This document shows, piece after piece, positions 17,601-24,636 of a stretch of DNA of 37,038 bases. How positions within the stretch are numbered: position 1 is the first letter of the stretch; every line of letters starts with the position of its first letter. Source of the DNA: Bacteroidota bacterium (GTDB lineage Bacteria; Bacteroidota; Rhodothermia; Rhodothermales; Rubricoccaceae); contig JADFQN010000012.1 of the NCBI GenBank assembly GCA_022561755.1, forward strand, positions 1 to 37,038, read 5' to 3'. The notes under the pieces were generated by a model. The model ran no database searches. It saw only the letters and a program-made list of their open reading frames with translations, and was not told the DNA's origin. A program made the translations under genes and the position numbers.

Positions 17601-19412
17601 GCCCACGCGGTAGATGTTGCGCATCGTAAGCGCCCAGGATGCATTGCTCGGTATGGGCAGGCGTCCCCGAAGGAGCTTCAGAATAATCTTGTCGCCATTC
17701 GATGAGCCCCCCTGGGACCCCTCCCCGAAATCGCCTATGGTAATCGGCGTGCCGTCTGCCGCCAGGTATTGGTAGGAAACGGCCAGCATGTCATCTTCCT
17801 GGAGCCGACTGGTGAGCGACAGATAGCCGGAATAGAGATCGACGGTGTAGTCTACATTCTCTTGCAGTATTCTGAACGGCGCCGTTTCATAGTCCGAGCT
17901 TTGCAGGCCGAACGCGTCCTCAATAATTACCTGACTCGACGAATCGCGAAGAACGTTCAGGTCGTCATCCGAATACTGGTCCAGTAGTTCGTTGGGCAGC
18001 GGCGCGTTGATGTCAAGACCCGCCAGGTACGCATCGCCGCCGGCGAGCACCCCGTTTGGAGGCGCACCGGGTATGTTGTTGCCCGGCCCGGGTTCACCCA
18101 AATCGAGAAGCGCCGTAGCGTAAACCCTCTCGTTCTCCGAGCCCGTCGTGTTGACGACGGTTCGGTCGTGAATCCATACCTCGACACCGGTAAGGGTGGC
18201 AAAGCCAGGGCTGAGCGTCCGGTTGACCGGATCCTTGTGCCCCTCGTTCCACCAGTTCCGGAAGTGATAAGCCAGAAAGAAGTGGGCGTTGTCTTCGTAC
18301 TTGTAGGGCGCCAAACTGAACTCGGTGGTCTGGCTGCCGCCCTCAATGTTGAGCGCATCGCTTTCGGCGTCCTGCTGGCTCGCCACGAGTGTGATGCCAA
18401 GCCCGCCGAACTGGAGTTCGGTGCGGAGCCCGAATAGCCGCTGGCCCCCGCGGATAAGCTCGCTGGGAGTCTGGAGGAAGACGTTGCCGGCCTCGATTCG
18501 TTGGATGATGTCGTCATCGTAGCCCTCGTACACCAGCGACACCTGGTTCTCGAAGTCGAAGGTGTTCTGTGTGTCGTAGTTGACGTTGATGCGCAGCTTG
18601 TCGCCTATCGTTCCCGTGATGCCCAGCGAGAGCTCCTGGCCAAAGTCCGGGTTGACGGAGCCCGCGTTGCCGGTCGCGGCTTCCTGGAGCTCGTTGCGCT
18701 GGTAGTCGAAGCCGAGGTCGATGTCGGCTTGTCCGTTGACGCGCAGGTCCACCTCATTCTTGCCGAAAATGCTGGAGAATGCGCTCTGGTTGCCTCCCGG
18801 GATGTCGATGGTGATGCCAAACCCGCCCCGGCCACGCCGCCTGACGCGACGCGACGCGAGGTCGCGAAAGCCAAGCTGCAGCGCATCCCGGAGGCGAGCC
18901 TCGCGGTAGGTTTCGAGGTCTACGTCGGCGGGGACGCGCACATCCTGCTGCGCTACGTCCTCGGTGATGATATACCGGAACTCCGACGAGTCGAGCACGG
19001 CCTCACGGTGCCAATACGGGCCCAGGTCTATCGTGAACGGCCTTGTGCGCCGGGCGGTTAGCGGCGGGGTATAGCCTTCCCGTCGGGGCGTGGGGAAGTA
19101 GAGGTGCGCAAGGCTGTCGGCGTCGGTCGTGTCGGCCGGAAGCACATCGGTGCTATCCTCGGTGCTATCCTGCGCTGCATCGAGCAGGTCGCCGATCGCT
19201 TCGTCCACGGCCACCGAATCGGTATCCGCGACGGCCGTGTGGAAAACCGAGAGCGGCCAATCGTACCCGTTCGCCGCAATCGACCGCGCCTGCAGCGCCA
19301 TCAGCAACACCCCCGCGGCAACACTAGCGCCGAGAAGGGGCAGCAGGCGGCTGGAAGTACGTGCCTTGGGAGTTACGCGCACAGCGACGGAGTCGGCTAC
19401 GAACACACACAC
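11649..19412 (-). CDS. sprA: Cell surface protein SprA, T9SS outer-membrane translocon
   Basis: 2587 residues. SprA (Sov) is the giant 36-strand barrel through which type IX cargo crosses the outer membrane. An N-terminal hydrophobic segment (LLPLLGASVAAGVLLMALQA) is the signal. The first SprA N-terminal domain is obvious at about residues 215-450: FSSIFGKNEVDLRVNGQADI, GTIGDKLRINVNYDTQ, QRIEAGNVFLQTPSELIRGG, then AYHFRNWWNEGHKDPVNRTL and LTGVEVWIHDRT. A second such region lies mid-protein (SIEFMRIWSTGH, FNELRVTGYDEESGWSAYAR). The rest is repeated barrel strands ending in GGFSFRVSFS. An Arg/Asp/Glu-rich low-complexity insert (GRGDDRGRGRDRPTDEGEP) sits at about 2110-2150. The start is uncertain: GTG at 19412, with later GTG codons possible. 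The cargo protein at 4642 is a likely substrate. Confidence 0.97.
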   Translation of the reverse strand: MCVFVADSVAVRVTPKARTSSRLLPLLGASVAAGVLLMALQARSIAANGYDWPLSVFHTAVADTDSVAVDEAIGDLLDAAQDSTEDSTDVLPADTTDADSLAHLYFPTPRREGYTPPLTARRTRPFTIDLGPYWHREAVLDSSEFRYIITEDVAQQDVRVPADVDLETYREARLRDALQLGFRDLASRRVRRRGRGGFGITIDIPGGNQSAFSSIFGKNEVDLRVNGQADIDLGFDYQRNELQEAATGNAGSVNPDFGQELSLGITGTIGDKLRINVNYDTQNTFDFENQVSLVYEGYDDDIIQRIEAGNVFLQTPSELIRGGQRLFGLRTELQFGGLGITLVASQQDAESDALNIEGGSQTTEFSLAPYKYEDNAHFFLAYHFRNWWNEGHKDPVNRTLSPGFATLTGVEVWIHDRTVVNTTGSENERVYATALLDLGEPGPGNNIPGAPPNGVLAGGDAYLAGLDINAPLPNELLDQYSDDDLNVLRDSSSQVIIEDAFGLQSSDYETAPFRILQENVDYTVDLYSGYLSLTSRLQEDDMLAVSYQYLAADGTPITIGDFGEGSQGGSSNGDKIILKLLRGRLPIPSNASWALTMRNIYRVGGRSLRADAFDVDVSYKPSGSTPQRTLPGVTIGLQQTLLQTLGLDRLNRDGAAQPDDVFDFREGQTIDAGSGRIIFPVREPFGAYLRSVLNGEIEGLDISFLGTNTEDAIDDFVFDTLYTTTSSSADRISNINNYAIAGSYRSSVQSVYELGFAIVEGSVSVTSGSIELTEGVDYTVNDASGTVEITNPAFLTPGQNLRIDYERNQFASIGSKTLLGLRANYTLGDDVQLGATWMRLSERPLIDKYRIGEEPLNNTIWGVDGRFEAEPRWLTRAIDALPFLQTRAPSRFELKAEFAQLNPGHPQTFAFNQERDALNALSRDFYEDELTGLSFIDDFEGVENVFSLLQPGAWRLAAAPSGSGPEGAMSWTAGTPVTEPLLPSNWRGLFSWYSVLASTYRGDLCSEVDCTTRATRQLGIREIFPDRDPRRGEPETLTTLDLYIDPAQRGPYNYNGEFETTYNANPQTAWGGMVQRLPEGFTDFGGRNNIEFVEFIFSPLGGRNGTEEIAPGAVLHIDLGQVSEDVIPNHQFNNEDGLREVPIEPSNSDVWGRLPDGQTSTTVDYDDTTGQTEDLGLDGLRSSLVNPGGTDYETDERTFFSEFLAGLSQGSMEFARANEDPSADDFHHFDDSAYFNSGNRFEGGRATLQERFSRFFPGLELNAFESQQKISDAGTTGNSRQPDSEDLNGNQSLDAAERHFRYTIPLDSAGILASPFFQNVIDTESGQRWYVIRIPVRSEEREAIGGIEDFSSIEFMRIWSTGHDRPATLRFATLEIVGSRWLKSDNVGIDDRTPGTIPPRIPPRLFIETINNEENPNQYATPVGALVSRTPDISGNLIRQREQALVFRVENLPEETSRAIYKPFSTNSHDLTKYSNLRMFTHAEGFEERDSVRVFIRLGDNQTEDYYEYEQPLYPYVIPDGQLVNPDSLWQTNVPVGTETVDRNSINVVLSELNQLKVERDNDPSIPRDERYSNNRTPEGAPPGTRITIRGNPSIQSINTIAIGVRNAEGGTTAPLENVEVWFNELRVTGYDEESGWSAYARATLQLADVASINARFSRQTDGFGELGSSLGGRSFSDKQDYSVLATFNAHKFLPERFGWSMPISLSIQQSQSTPRYSPRRGDIRVEELIAQAEEDPDLTQEERQDRVDQIIGESETSTFSRSIRIPLSKSGSRSPWLRYTIDGVSLVYTNSASRSRSPFSQFGDSDRWSASFTYRLSVPRARSVRPFWFVENVPVLGILGKLRLNYLPQSFTFSADADRSVTDNRERPIDEVINNPVNQGVPERFLYPTRRDHRFGHGRTFDLAYNPFTFLVLSYRSDVSQSLDGAGAEAGFNLFVRDSLGTTREYDISNEEAFAPGGIARRDFGIPDSLNVNDLRNQGYIIQEITALNVLPLGEVLGGVFNGERQILTNSYSQNVTGTFQPQFDRVQFLRWFRPQPIAYGSQFAWNYSQEVDDTIVANVNASSTIRGGLRLQPREFWRLFSFYRNIEQAEQQGDRGRGDDRGRGRDRPTDEGEPTDAEQADDEGQEDAEERRRPRLPSFASIGRKLFLAVTGVEDFTITYNGTRSTAASGLRGNNFSLYDALLGEGPSLGYRLSLERRIPLRDRILSEGLQFHDILGNVHHINARTSIRLTPELRVDLTWDANWDQSEDITLEIENGRLVERPAVERGGGKSTVVAFGGSYERLLEIHRQRYEADAAEGGAAQDTLFSDVLTRSSLAADFQSAFASGMGSFGPRGFFVLPLPNWEINYSGLSRWPLFRALANQVTLRHGYSATYDLSYNSNAAAGTSLSSENIQVPLAGGGTRNQTLISEIPFREPSTAIVNERFQPLLGVNVAWKGGLQSDFSWNQSNSRSLSAASASVSENTTDELSLRLTYSKTGLRIPLFGRRRLNNNVRFSLTLTRSNNINFIHFLKNDLEDILRGSELTPLQDTGSTRLTLEPRLSYAISNQVNMDVFVRYESIDSRGSQIPSTSLINGGFSFRVSFSN

Positions 19413-19416
19413 CCTG

Positions 19417-19434
19417 AACCGGCGTCCGCCGGTT
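19417..19434. other. Perfect hairpin just upstream of the sprA start
   Basis: AACCGGCGTCCGCCGGTT is an 8-base stem with a 2-base loop lying 4 bases before the GTG taken as the sprA start. In RNA it would cover the initiation region, so it may control translation, or the real start may be further inside. The rest of the gap (19435-19760) shows no gene, repeat or clear promoter. Confidence 0.4.
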
Positions 19435-19760
19435 GCGGCGCAGCCGACGTGCCGGAAGCAGGGCGGACGATCAAATTGGGCGTAACGAAGCGGCTATACG
19501 ATCCGGTGGGATAGCAGGCTGAAACACGTACCGACGGACACCAAACGCACAAAGTGCGCCGGCGATGCCGGGGGCTGAAACTACGCCTGTACAAAGGGGG
19601 CCGCAAGGTTAGAAACGCCCCGCCTTTGGGTAGAAATATGGGGATGACGGGCATGTAGGGAGCGCTCCGGTACCACGATGTGGGCAATTCCTGTATGGCC
19701 AAGGCGCCTCGGATTCCGTAGTCTTGCCGGCATCGCTATAGCCTTCGAGTCAATCCCCCT

Positions 19761-20306
19761 ATGCATCATTCCCGAACATCCCACAGCGCCCTCTACGCGG
19801 CGCCCGTACTGATTGCGATTTTTGTCGCAGCGTGTAGCTCAGGCCCGCGAACCACAGCCGAAATGAGGCCGCCGCAACTCGGCGTAACCCACGGAATGCT
19901 GCCGGAAATTGCAGAACCCATCCCCGGCGCCGATGAGATAGCAGCCGAGATCCGCGCCGTGCTCGACGCACAGGTTGCCGATTGGAACGCCGGAAACATC
20001 CGCGGCTTCATGAACGGCTACTCGCGGTCGGATTCGCTTCGCTTCATCTCGAACGGCACCATGCGCACGGGCTGGCAGAACAGTCTCTACGCCTACGTGC
20101 GCAACTATCCCGACCAGGCTTCGATGGGCACGCTCTCGTTCGAGGATCTGCACGTCCAGGTGCTTTCGCCGGATGCAGCGCTGGTCTTCGGCAGGTACCG
20201 CCTCGTTCGGGAGGACGACGAGCCGCTGGGCCTCTTCTCGCTCATCTTTGTAATGGAGGACGACGGCTGGCGTATCATCCACGACCACACGTCGTCGTCG
20301 CCCTGA
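19761..20306 (+). CDS. SnoaL-like/DUF4440 lipoprotein
   Basis: 181 residues. Lipoprotein signal with lipobox IFVAAC (Cys at about residue 25). From about residue 58 a cystatin-like NTF2/SnoaL fold is recognisable: IAAEIRAVLDAQVADWNAGNIRGFMNGYSRSDSLRF begins the helical half, and LVFGRYRLVR...FSLIFVMEDDGWRIIHDHTSS is the typical DUF4440 strand ending. These domains bind small molecules or act as accessory domains; no catalytic role can be assigned. ATG at 19761 follows a C-rich leader (CAATCCCCCT). The stop codon coincides with the left end of a family A element. It is divergent from sprA. Confidence 0.82.
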   Translation: MHHSRTSHSALYAAPVLIAIFVAACSSGPRTTAEMRPPQLGVTHGMLPEIAEPIPGADEIAAEIRAVLDAQVADWNAGNIRGFMNGYSRSDSLRFISNGTMRTGWQNSLYAYVRNYPDQASMGTLSFEDLHVQVLSPDAALVFGRYRLVREDDEPLGLFSLIFVMEDDGWRIIHDHTSSSP

Positions 20307-20478
20307 AGTCTGTCGGACTTGGGGGTTCGTGACGAGGCAGGCGGGCAATCGAGAGCAGTTTTTGATCTTTTGAGGCGTCCCGCAGGCTTGCGGGATGGGG
20401 CTACGTGGCGAAAAAGATCGAAAACAATGGGCCGATTTACCGCTGCCGCAGTAAAATCACCCTAACTCCGACAGACTT
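20306..20478. repeat. Palindromic element family A, inverted full-length copy with hairpin
   Basis: 173 bases. The ends (20306-20324 and 20460-20478) pair at 17 of 19 positions. The minus strand matches the copy at 7104 through the core (TACTGCGGCAGCGG, AAATCGGCCCATT, CCTCAAAAGATC). At 20378-20395 it contains TCCCGCAGGCTTGCGGGA, where the copy at 7104 has only about four bases. It fills the gap between the SnoaL-like gene and the dehydrogenase gene. Confidence 0.85.
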
Positions 20479-20492
20479 CTAAGCTTTCCCTC

Positions 20493-21167
20493 ATGCTCGC
20501 ATCCGGACTAGAGAACACCGTGGTAGTCCTCACTGGAGCAGCAGGGAGGCTTGGTAGCGTAACCACTCGCAAACTGCTGGAGGTCGGGGCCACGGTCGCC
20601 GCGATTGATGTCCGTGAGATTGAAGGGCTGCCGGACGGGGCCACCTCGTTTGTCGCTGATCTGACGGACGAGGCCTCCGTAGCGCAGACGTTTGCGCAGA
20701 TCGAGGAGGAGTTGGGGCCGCTCGGAGGGCTCATCCACACGGTGGGGATGTGGGGCGGCGCGCCGTTCTCCGAAACGGAGATGGCCGCCTGGGACACGAT
20801 GTTGAAGATCAACCTGACGACTACGTTTCTGTGTTTCAGGGAGGCTGTGCGGCGGATGAACGGCCGGGAAGGTCGGCTGGTGGCCATTGCCTCCGGGCAG
20901 GGCGCGGATGGAGGTGTGGCCGAGCAAGGGCCTTATTCCGCCGCGAAAGCAGGCGTGGTCCGGCTGGTGGAATCGGTAGCCGCCGAGTACGACGGGCGCA
21001 TCACAGCTTCTGCCGTGGCGCCGTCCATGATTTTGTTCGGAGGCGAAGAGCTCGGCACACGCGGCGTCTCCGTGGAAGCCATCGCTGATCTGTGCGTGTA
21101 CCTGTGTGGGGAGGGCGGGGTGATTCACAACGGTGAAGTGCTGCGTGCGTACGGGACGATGCCGTAA
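20493..21167 (+). CDS. Short-chain dehydrogenase/reductase (SDR)
   Basis: 224 residues. Rossmann start VVLTGAAGRLGSVTTRKLLEVGATVAAID with the glycine-rich cofactor site, D(L)TDEASV for adenine contact, LIHTVGMWGG (NNAG-equivalent), the catalytic Ser in VAIASGQGA, and the YSAAKAG catalytic pair Tyr-x-x-x-Lys. The Asp after the second strand (AID) suggests NAD(H) rather than NADP(H). The loop after YxxxK is short and the protein is slightly smaller than usual classical SDRs (about 250). The substrate cannot be told. It is a single gene: a repeat element precedes it and a hairpin terminator follows. Confidence 0.92.
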   Translation: MLASGLENTVVVLTGAAGRLGSVTTRKLLEVGATVAAIDVREIEGLPDGATSFVADLTDEASVAQTFAQIEEELGPLGGLIHTVGMWGGAPFSETEMAAWDTMLKINLTTTFLCFREAVRRMNGREGRLVAIASGQGADGGVAEQGPYSAAKAGVVRLVESVAAEYDGRITASAVAPSMILFGGEELGTRGVSVEAIADLCVYLCGEGGVIHNGEVLRAYGTMP

Positions 21168-21188
21168 GGGCGAGATATATTTCGCCCT
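21167..21188. terminator. Bidirectional hairpin terminator
   Basis: AGGGCGA and TCGCCCT form a perfect 7-base stem around an AT-rich loop, starting in the dehydrogenase stop codon and lying between two convergent genes. There is no long T run, so termination efficiency is uncertain. Confidence 0.55.
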
Positions 21189-21213
21189 GTGCCGGTGATG
21201 CGTCAATGCACCG

Positions 21214-22869
21214 TCACGCCCACGCCGCCCGTGTCCCCAGCCGCCGCGTGAGTGCCACCGCACCGATCACCAGCACCATCAACAGGACACCATACGCCGC
21301 CGCCGCGCCGAAGTCGTAGAGGCGAAGCTGGGCGAAGAGCTCTACCGAGATGGGGCGGTTGCCGTAGACGTACAGCATGATGGAGGAGACGAACTCGCCG
21401 AGCGCCGTTACGAATGTGAGCAGCGCGCCGGCAATCACACCCGGCAGGATGACAGGCAGCACGACGCGCCGGAACGTCGTCCAGGCGCCTGCGCCGAGGT
21501 CGGACGATGCTTCGCTGAGGCGGTCGTCGTAGCTCTCGAGGGCGGCCTGCGCCGCGCGGACCACCAGCGGGATGTGCCGCACGAAGTAGGCCAGCGGCAC
21601 CAGCCACACGGTGCCCACGAGGACGGCCCCACCGGAGAGTACGGAGGCCTCGTCGAACGTCACAATAAGGTTCAGCGCGATGACCGTGCCGGGGATCGCA
21701 AAGGGGAGGAGCGCCAGCACGCGCAGCAATCCGCGCCCCGGAATGCGGCTCTTGGTGATGACAAGAGCTGCTGCCAGGCCGAACACCAGATTGGCGGCGG
21801 TCGAGAGCGCGGCCATCCACAGCGAGTTGCGGACGGGCTCGAAGACATCCGACTGTGAAAAGAGCGCTCCGTAGTTGGCCGTCGTGTACTGGTCGGGGAG
21901 GATCTGCGTGGTCCAGCTTCCTTCCTGCACAAACGACAGCAGTACCACCGTGGCAATGGGCAGGAATACGAACAGCAGGAACAGCATGGCCAGACCTCCC
22001 GCCGCCGCCCGCGCCCATCCGCTGGCGATAGGGGTCGCCGCTCGTCCGGCGCCCTTTGATGTGGTTCCGATGCGCGTCCGGCCGGGCCGAAGTTCGAGCA
22101 GAAGCAGGAAAATGAAGCAGATGGACGTCAGGACCACCGCGACGGTGGCCGACCGATCCAGAAAGCCGTTCGTCTTGAACTGGTAGATCTGCGTGGTCAT
22201 GAACGGCTCGTCGCCGGCGAAGAGGAGCGGCGCCGTGAAGCTTGCCATCGACAGCATGAAAACCAGCAGCGCGGCGCCCACCAGCGCCGGGCGGAGGAGC
22301 GGAAGCAGCACGCGGCGGAAGGTGGCCCAGCCGGACGCGCCGAGGTCGGCCGAGGCGTCCAGCAGGCTGCGGTCGAGGTCGGCCAGCGCGGCGCTCACGA
22401 ATAGGTAGAAGAAGACGTAGAAGGCGTAGACGTGGACGATGAGCACAGCCGCGCGGCCCTCAAACGCGAAAGGGACGGCCTCCAGCCCAAACAGTGCCTG
22501 CAGCCCGCGAGGGAGCATCCCACTCTCGCCGTAAAGGAACAAGAAAGCCATCACGCCGACCAGCGGCGGCAACGCCAGCGGCAGCGCGGCGCTGACTTGT
22601 AACGTCCGTCTTAGCGGAAAATCGAACCGGAAAAACGCCCACGCGAGACCGGTGCCGAGAATGCCGCCCAAGGCCACGGTTCCCAGCGAGATGCCCACGG
22701 AGTTCACCAGAGCGCGGACGCCCGCCGACCTCCATCCGCCGAATAAGCGGCCGAGGTTGGCCTCGTTGAAGCCCAGCGAGATTGTGTCCACGCTCGGCCA
22801 GAGCACGTACGCGGCGAGGATGACCGCAACGGGGATTGCGAGGAGGAGACCGGCGCGTCGAGAGAGCAA
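21214..22869 (-). CDS. Iron(III)-type ABC transporter permease (fused two-domain, FbpB-like)
   Basis: 551 residues with about 12 membrane helices in two homologous halves. Each half carries an EAA loop for docking the ATPase: LLDASADLGASGWATFRRVLLP at about residues 185-206 and a second DLGAGAWTTFRRVVLP at about 455. This fused architecture is typical of FbpB/AfuB/ThiP-like permeases for ferric iron, thiamine or similar substrates; iron is the most frequent. The start is TTG at 22869, after a C-rich leader (CTCACCCCCTCACACCC). No ATPase or binding-protein gene is adjacent in the window, so it is an orphan that must pair with subunits encoded elsewhere. Confidence 0.9.
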   Translation of the reverse strand: MLSRRAGLLLAIPVAVILAAYVLWPSVDTISLGFNEANLGRLFGGWRSAGVRALVNSVGISLGTVALGGILGTGLAWAFFRFDFPLRRTLQVSAALPLALPPLVGVMAFLFLYGESGMLPRGLQALFGLEAVPFAFEGRAAVLIVHVYAFYVFFYLFVSAALADLDRSLLDASADLGASGWATFRRVLLPLLRPALVGAALLVFMLSMASFTAPLLFAGDEPFMTTQIYQFKTNGFLDRSATVAVVLTSICFIFLLLLELRPGRTRIGTTSKGAGRAATPIASGWARAAAGGLAMLFLLFVFLPIATVVLLSFVQEGSWTTQILPDQYTTANYGALFSQSDVFEPVRNSLWMAALSTAANLVFGLAAALVITKSRIPGRGLLRVLALLPFAIPGTVIALNLIVTFDEASVLSGGAVLVGTVWLVPLAYFVRHIPLVVRAAQAALESYDDRLSEASSDLGAGAWTTFRRVVLPVILPGVIAGALLTFVTALGEFVSSIMLYVYGNRPISVELFAQLRLYDFGAAAAYGVLLMVLVIGAVALTRRLGTRAAWA

Positions 22870-22898
22870 TTTGGGTGTGAGGGGGTGAGAGGGGGGCT

Positions 22899-22973
22899 AT
22901 TGCGTAATGCGTATCGCGTATCTCAGGTCAGGCAAGCTCTCGCTCAATACGCAATACGTACTACGCATTACGT
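22899..22973. repeat. ACG-word palindromic spacer array (family D), copy 1
   Basis: The spacer is built from variants of TGCGTAATGCGTAT and its complement; CGTAATGCGTA (22903-22913) pairs with TACGCATTACG (22962-22972). It lies directly after the LOG gene stop. A second array of the same words lies between ybaB and dnaX. Confidence 0.6.
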
Positions 22974-22977
22974 CACA

Positions 22978-23568
22978 TCAAATCTCAGTTTTCTTCAGCC
23001 ACCTTGTCCGTGCCGGCGGCCGGTAGTTACGCATGGCCTCCAGAAGAGCCTCTGGCTCAGTTGCAACGGTGATGAGCGCGCGTTGTCCGGGGTTCAAGAA
23101 TTCGTGCGCCGTGGCTGTATCGAGGAACGCTATCAACTCGTCGTAGAAGCCGTCGACGTTCAAGATGCCGCAGGGCTTTTGGTGGATGCCCAATTGGCCC
23201 CACGTGAAGGCCTCCGCAATTTCCTCCAGCGTGCCCAGGCCGCCCGGCAGGGCGATGAAGCCATCCGACATGTCCGCCATCAGAGCCTTCCGCTCGTGCA
23301 TCGAGTCGACGACGTGGAGCTCCGTCACGTGCTCGTGGGCGACTTCTTTCTTCGCCAGTCCGCGTGGGATGACGCCGATGGCTTGGCCACCGCCGTCGAG
23401 CACGGTGTCGGCGATGATGCGCATCAACCCGATTCGCCCGCCGCCGAACACGAGTCCGATGCCTTCCCGCACCAGCACCTCGCCGAGTACACGCGCCGCC
23501 TCCACGTACGCGGCCTGGTTGCCGGTTTTCGATCCGCAGAAAACGCAAAGACGCTGGAAGTGAGGCAT
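22978..23568 (-). CDS. LOG family nucleotide phosphoribohydrolase-like protein (TIGR00730)
   Basis: 196 residues, the full family length. It begins LCVFCGSKTGNQAAYVEAAR and has GLVFGGGRIGLMRIIADTVLDGG and the signature ALPGGLGTLEEIAEAFTWGQLG (PGGxGTxxE). The GGGRIGLM and PGGLGTLEE motifs bind phosphate and the ribose-phosphate. Family members cleave nucleoside monophosphates, including cytokinin ribotides, to a base and ribose 5-phosphate, and were long misnamed lysine decarboxylases. ATG at 23568 follows a T-rich leader. It lies downstream of recR in the same direction, but two repeat elements (374 bases in all) separate them. Confidence 0.95.
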   Translation of the reverse strand: MPHFQRLCVFCGSKTGNQAAYVEAARVLGEVLVREGIGLVFGGGRIGLMRIIADTVLDGGGQAIGVIPRGLAKKEVAHEHVTELHVVDSMHERKALMADMSDGFIALPGGLGTLEEIAEAFTWGQLGIHQKPCGILNVDGFYDELIAFLDTATAHEFLNPGQRALITVATEPEALLEAMRNYRPPARTRWLKKTEI

Positions 23569-23626
23569 GAAAAAACAACAATGTCATCTCGAGCGAGCAC
23601 TTCGCCGCCCCGTCATGTTGCCTCCG

Positions 23627-23716
23627 CACCCCCTTATCTCCGGTATAGCGACCAGAGATTTGTCCCCCTTGGTAACGGGGACATCCCGCCGCATGGCGGG
23701 AAGGGGGTGGCTTGGC
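23627..23716. repeat. Palindromic element family C, copy 1, with 18-base hairpin
   Basis: Starts CACCCCCTT (23627-23635) and is closed by AAGGGGGTG (23701-23709). The shared body is ATCTCCGG, CCGACCAGAGATTTGTCCC-like, GTAACGGGGACA, GGCTTGGCTAGG. At 23684-23701 it carries TCCCGCCGCATGGCGGGA, identical to the hairpin of the family B element at 7304 read on the minus strand. It abuts a family B element; together they fill most of the gap 23569-23942. Confidence 0.8.
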
Positions 23717-23883
23717 TAGGAGGCTGTTGAATTACGTGCTCTGTCGCCGAGACGAGCGCATCTCGGTTGAGATCAAGGCGCGGAGATCGTGGTCGAATCG
23801 GTGATTCGGCGAGCATCTCGCAACGAAGAGATCGGCCGAGAGGCGCCGTCGCAGGCAGGATGACGTATTTCAACAGCCTCCTA
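23717..23883. repeat. Palindromic element family B, full-length copy without inserted hairpin
   Basis: 167 bases. The ends at 23717-23737 and 23863-23883 pair at 20 of 21 positions (TAGGAGGCTGTTGAA... with ...TTCAACAGCCTCCTA). The sequence GCCGAGACGAGCGCATCTCGG at 23749-23769 is an uninterrupted version of the site that holds a 21-base insertion in the copy at 10551. Confidence 0.88.
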
Positions 23884-23942
23884 GGAGCTTCGATACGGTC
23901 CGCAGGATGACAGATTGGACAACGCATGGAATCTCGGACAAA

Positions 23943-24590
23943 CTACATCCTCGCCCGCCCCTCGAGGGCGCGGGAGAGGGTGGCCTCGTCGGCGTATTCG
24001 AGGTCGCCGCCGACGGGAAGACCCCGCGCAATGCGCGTTACCCGCACGCCGAGCGGCCCGAGCAACTGCCCGATGTAGTACGCCGTGGTGTCGCCCTCCA
24101 CGTTCGGATTCATGGCGAGGATGACCTCCGTTACGGGCTCCTCCTGCTCTTCCGGGGCCCCGTCGCCACCGGCCGGGCTTACCCTGTTGTTTGCAACGCG
24201 TGCCACCAACTCACGGATTTTGAGGTCGTCCGGCCCGATGCCGTCCAGCGGCGAAATTACCCCGCCGAGGACGTGGTATTGGCCGTGATACTCGCCCGTG
24301 CGCTCCAGCGCCAGCACGTCGTTGGGCTCTTCTACCACGCAAATAACCGTGCGGTCGCGTTTCGCGGAGAGGCAGATTGGGCAGGGGTCGTCGTCCGTCA
24401 CGTTGTAGCATACCGAGCACGCCGTTACGCGGTCCTTGACGGCCACCAGAGCGTGCGCCAACTCCACGACTTCCTCGCGCGGCATTTTGAGGATGTACGC
24501 CGCCAGCCGCTGCGCCGTCTTGCGACCCACCGTCGGCAGCTTCGAGAACTGCTCAACGAGGGTCTCGACTGTTTCGGAGGTGAGATGCAT
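23943..24590 (-). CDS. recR: Recombination mediator RecR
   Basis: 215 residues. N-terminal helix-hairpin-helix ([24 protein letters not shown]), zinc finger with four Cys ([16 protein letters not shown], about residues 58-73), Toprim domain ([44 protein letters not shown]) and the C-terminal stretch [18 protein letters not shown]. With RecO and RecF it loads RecA on single-stranded DNA at gaps. It is longer than the usual 198 or so residues because of an acidic loop ([17 protein letters not shown]) inside the Toprim domain. ATG at 24590. It is the third gene of the conserved order dnaX-ybaB-recR, although here repeats separate the genes. Confidence 0.97.
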   Translation of the reverse strand: MHLTSETVETLVEQFSKLPTVGRKTAQRLAAYILKMPREEVVELAHALVAVKDRVTACSVCYNVTDDDPCPICLSAKRDRTVICVVEEPNDVLALERTGEYHGQYHVLGGVISPLDGIGPDDLKIRELVARVANNRVSPAGGDGAPEEQEEPVTEVILAMNPNVEGDTTAYYIGQLLGPLGVRVTRIARGLPVGGDLEYADEATLSRALEGRARM

Positions 24591-24636
24591 GTCGGAGCGT
24601 GAGAACGATCTAGCGCAAAAAAGCTACTAGCTTGCA

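Noticed and set aside
19435-19760. Possible small RNA or promoter in the sprA upstream gap
   Set aside because: No tRNA-like, riboswitch-like or Bacteroidota promoter (TTTG-N19-TAnnTTTG) pattern could be supported.
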